Positions 61,893-64,000 of a stretch of DNA of 64,000 bases are shown here, one piece after another. A program made the position numbers and the translations under genes. The notes under the pieces are model-generated. The model ran no database searches. It worked only from the letters and a program-made list of their open reading frames with translations, and was not told where the DNA came from. The stretch is taken from positions 204,661,156 through 204,725,155 of the forward strand of contig CM066037.1 in assembly GCA_033557465.1 (NCBI GenBank), written 5' to 3'. Positions within the stretch are counted from its first letter, which is position 1, and each line of letters starts with the position of its first letter. Origin of the DNA: Ichthyophis bannanicus. Lineage: Eukaryota > Chordata > Amphibia > Gymnophiona > Ichthyophiidae.

Positions 61893-64000
61893 TTCTCCAG
61901 GAACAAGCAGGAAGTCAGTCCTCACATATGGGGTGACGTCGGCACCGACGGAGTTCTCGCGGAGGCATCCCTCCAGTTTTCAAAGAAAGTCTGTAGGAGA
62001 TGCAACCACACATGCGTGGTCCCCTTCCCGCTCAAGGGTATCATCTTGCTCAATCTCCTTTTTTCCGCGGAGCCCTTCAGACATTTGTCTGGCTTGTCCC
62101 CGGAAAAAGTTGATTTTTCTCTCCGAATTTCATACTCTTTTCCGGTATTGCACCAGTACTCTTCCTGCCTACAATCTCATTGCCTCGGCATCATTCAGTC
62201 TATTTTTGTAGTTTTCATTATTTTCCTGGCGTCTTTGCGCCTTTTTTCTTCCACTGGCAGCCCACAGAGTTTTCAACCTTGCAGGGATACATTTTCTCCC
62301 ATGGCTACCAGTGGCTTTAAGAAGTGTAATTGGTGATCCAAAATTATATCTTTGACTGACACACACGACTGCTGTCTCCGCTGCCTCGGGCCAGACCATG
62401 ACCCGGCAGCCTGCGGTCTCTGCAAGAGGATGTCCAGTAAGGCCCTCAAGAGCCGCCATCAGCAGTACAATAAGTTTTTCGCCGCGTCCCCGGTATCTCC
62501 GAAGGCCAGGGCCTCGTCTGAGGCTCTGACATCTGGGGCGGAGCCTTCCGAACCCAAGCCTTGTCGTGGGTCCTCAGAAAAGGGATCTCACTCGAGGGAA
62601 CCAGGGAAGAAGAAGAAACCATCGAAAGTTGCATTCTTGGATGATTCCAACTGGCCGGGTGCTCCCCGGTCCTGGTCCCGCAGTCCGAGATGTTCGTCCG
62701 TGGCGTCGGAGAAGAAACGGCCTGCGAAGGTCCCCCAGAATGATCCGACCACGTACTGGCCTCGGTCCCCAGACACTATCCTCGTTGAGGATTCCCCTTT
62801 GGGGAGCCGGTGTCGGGCCCGAGTCCCTTGGTGCCCGTGCTGAAGGTTGCGGAGCCTTCTGGTCTGGAGTCCAGAATGGCGGCCCTGGAGCACAGGTAGT
62901 CTGCCTTCATGGACCAGCAGCAGGCGCTGTTGTCCAGCACGACTGGTTCATCCGCCCCGACCACCGGGCCATTGACTTCCAAGACATCCCAGGAGGCCGA
63001 GACGATCCTCAAGGTCCTTTGGCCTCGAGTCGATCCTCGGCCAAGGTCATGATCTGAGTCCTGCTCGATGGAACTGCAGTCATCCCCGGCAAGTTTACCA
63101 GCCACCGGCCGCAGGGCATTGGGAGCCCCTAGGCCCGCAGAGCAGTCCTCCTATAAGTCCTCGATGGACTATTCCGAGTGGGAGACAGAGGACGAGGAGT
63201 CCCCCGATACCCGTTGCCACCGCAATGCCCCATCTGACTCTCCCATCTCAGAACCTCAACGGTGGTCCCTGCCCGAGGATATGGGTTTCCTTGACATTGT
63301 CAAGGACATGTCTGAGGCCCAGGCATTCCCGAACGAGTCGGAGGAGGACCCTTGGGCAGATGAGTTGAAAATCCTACAGTACGTGGCCCCTCCGCGGGAA
63401 TCACTCACGGAGCCGATCCCCCTCATCCTGGAAAGGCTGATGCTCCAAATGTGGGAGACACCGGCCTCAGTGCCAGTGGTGAGCAAGCTGGTCGACTGGA
63501 TTTATCGAGTCCGCCGGAGCCTGGGCTTCCAAAAGTCACAGATGCCGCATAACTCCATGGTGTTGGAGTTGGCCATGCGTCATCTGAAAAGCCAGAAGAT
63601 GCACTCCTTAGTGCCTCCCAGTATGGAGGGCCGCACCCTGGACGCCCTCGACAGAAAGTGCTACCAGGGCTCAATGTTCATTGGCCACATCCAGGCCTAC
63701 CAACTGTATATGGGCATGTACCTGAGAGACCTGGCGAAGGAACTCATCGGGTTCTTGGCTGGTCTCTCCAAGGAACCTTTGCAGCGGTTCAAGAACCTGG
63801 CCAAAGCAGTCCATGAATGCCCCAAGTTCATGTCTCAGGCGGCCTATGACGGGTTCGAGTTGGTGGCTCAAGTAGCAGTGGCTGGCATCGGTGCATGCCG
63901 CCAAGCTTGGCTACAGTATTCTGACCTCAAGCAGTGGGGTCAGGACAAATTGGTTGATGTCCCCTGCCAAGGAGAGAATCTCTTTGGCAAACCCATGACC
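61893..64000 (+). mobile_element. DIRS retrotransposon F, 5' part (runs off the window)
   Basis: The left terminal repeat starts TCTCCAGGAACAAGCAGGAA and continues GTCCTCACATATGGGG, ACGTCGGCACCGACGG (61893-61950). It belongs to the A-D family but is clearly diverged and GC-richer. A gag frame follows and is open to the right edge. The element begins exactly where DIRS-G ends. Confidence 0.85.
62299..64000 (+). pseudogene. DIRS-F Gag, incomplete at window end
   Basis: Starts MATSGFKKCNW then TGA. The next in-frame ATG (62352) gives MTDTHDCCLRCLGPDHDPAA then CGLCKRM, the same Cys-rich N-terminal module as DIRS-B with an extra CxxC. It is followed by a Lys/Ser-rich linker to 62843. After shifts, a frame open from at least 63164 (MDYSEWETEDEESPDT) runs to base 64000 with MGFLDIVKDMSEAQAFPNES, ERLMLQMWETPASVPVVSKL, LGFQKSQMPHNSMVLELAMR and QYSDLKQWGQDKLVDVPCQG. 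This last part is well preserved and gives the DIRS Gag core with few gaps. Confidence 0.8.

Overview
The window is vertebrate genomic DNA, probably from a large-genome amphibian. A caecilian is my best guess, because DIRS-type tyrosine-recombinase retrotransposons dominate, mixed with L2 and CR1 LINEs, a Penelope-like element, hAT elements, a gypsy LTR element and a class I-like endogenous retrovirus. That species call is inference. I see no bacterial operons, CRISPR arrays, rRNA or free-standing tRNA genes. Almost every open frame is a piece of a transposable element (TE). The one clear host coding sequence is a 217-nt exon at 32925-33141 (+). Its translation fits Ral GTPase-activating protein alpha subunit 1 (RALGAPA1), so the whole window is probably intronic sequence of that gene.

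Layout: DIRS-A (gag at 1-120, resuming at 6523-10203) is split by two minus-strand L2 LINEs (121-5260) and a repeat-rich, promoter-like block (5260-6522). DIRS-D (10204-13163) follows head to tail without its 5' half. A hAT transposase pseudogene (13164-18077, minus) is split by an L2 (14385-17235) that itself carries a solo gypsy LTR (15072-16369). A gypsy element (18078-23195, minus) has a nearly intact gag-pro-dUTPase-RT-RNase H frame but no integrase. DIRS-C (23196-32289) carries a CR1 with a SINE inside it, a second CR1 fragment, a Penelope-like foldback element with hammerhead-ribozyme-like arms, and a hAT MITE.

After the exon and its flanking intron, a second DIRS family (DIRS-G, 33845-61892) is split by a 24.5-kb nest. 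An L2-like LINE (L2-H, 34999-59510) sits in its RT/RNase H region between copies of GGATTAC. Inside L2-H are an L2 (35105-36510), a CR1 (38233-40660), an endogenous retrovirus (40896-57008) and an L2 tail (about 59110-59337). Inside the retrovirus are a solo gypsy LTR (42335-43596), a near-complete DIRS-B (47894-53515) and a CR1 (54825-56040). DIRS-F begins exactly at the right end of DIRS-G (61893) and runs off the window.

How parts work together: DIRS copies encode Gag, RT/RNase H and a tyrosine recombinase, and carry terminal inverted repeats plus an internal complementary region. LINEs supply RT/endonuclease and probably mobilise the tRNA-SINE that shares their 3' tail. Most copies carry frameshifts and stops. 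The least damaged frames are the gypsy polyprotein, the RT/RNase H of DIRS-B, and the reverse transcriptase of L2-b. All homology calls are from reading the sequence; no database search was run. Boundaries without a stated target-site duplication (TSD) are approximate.
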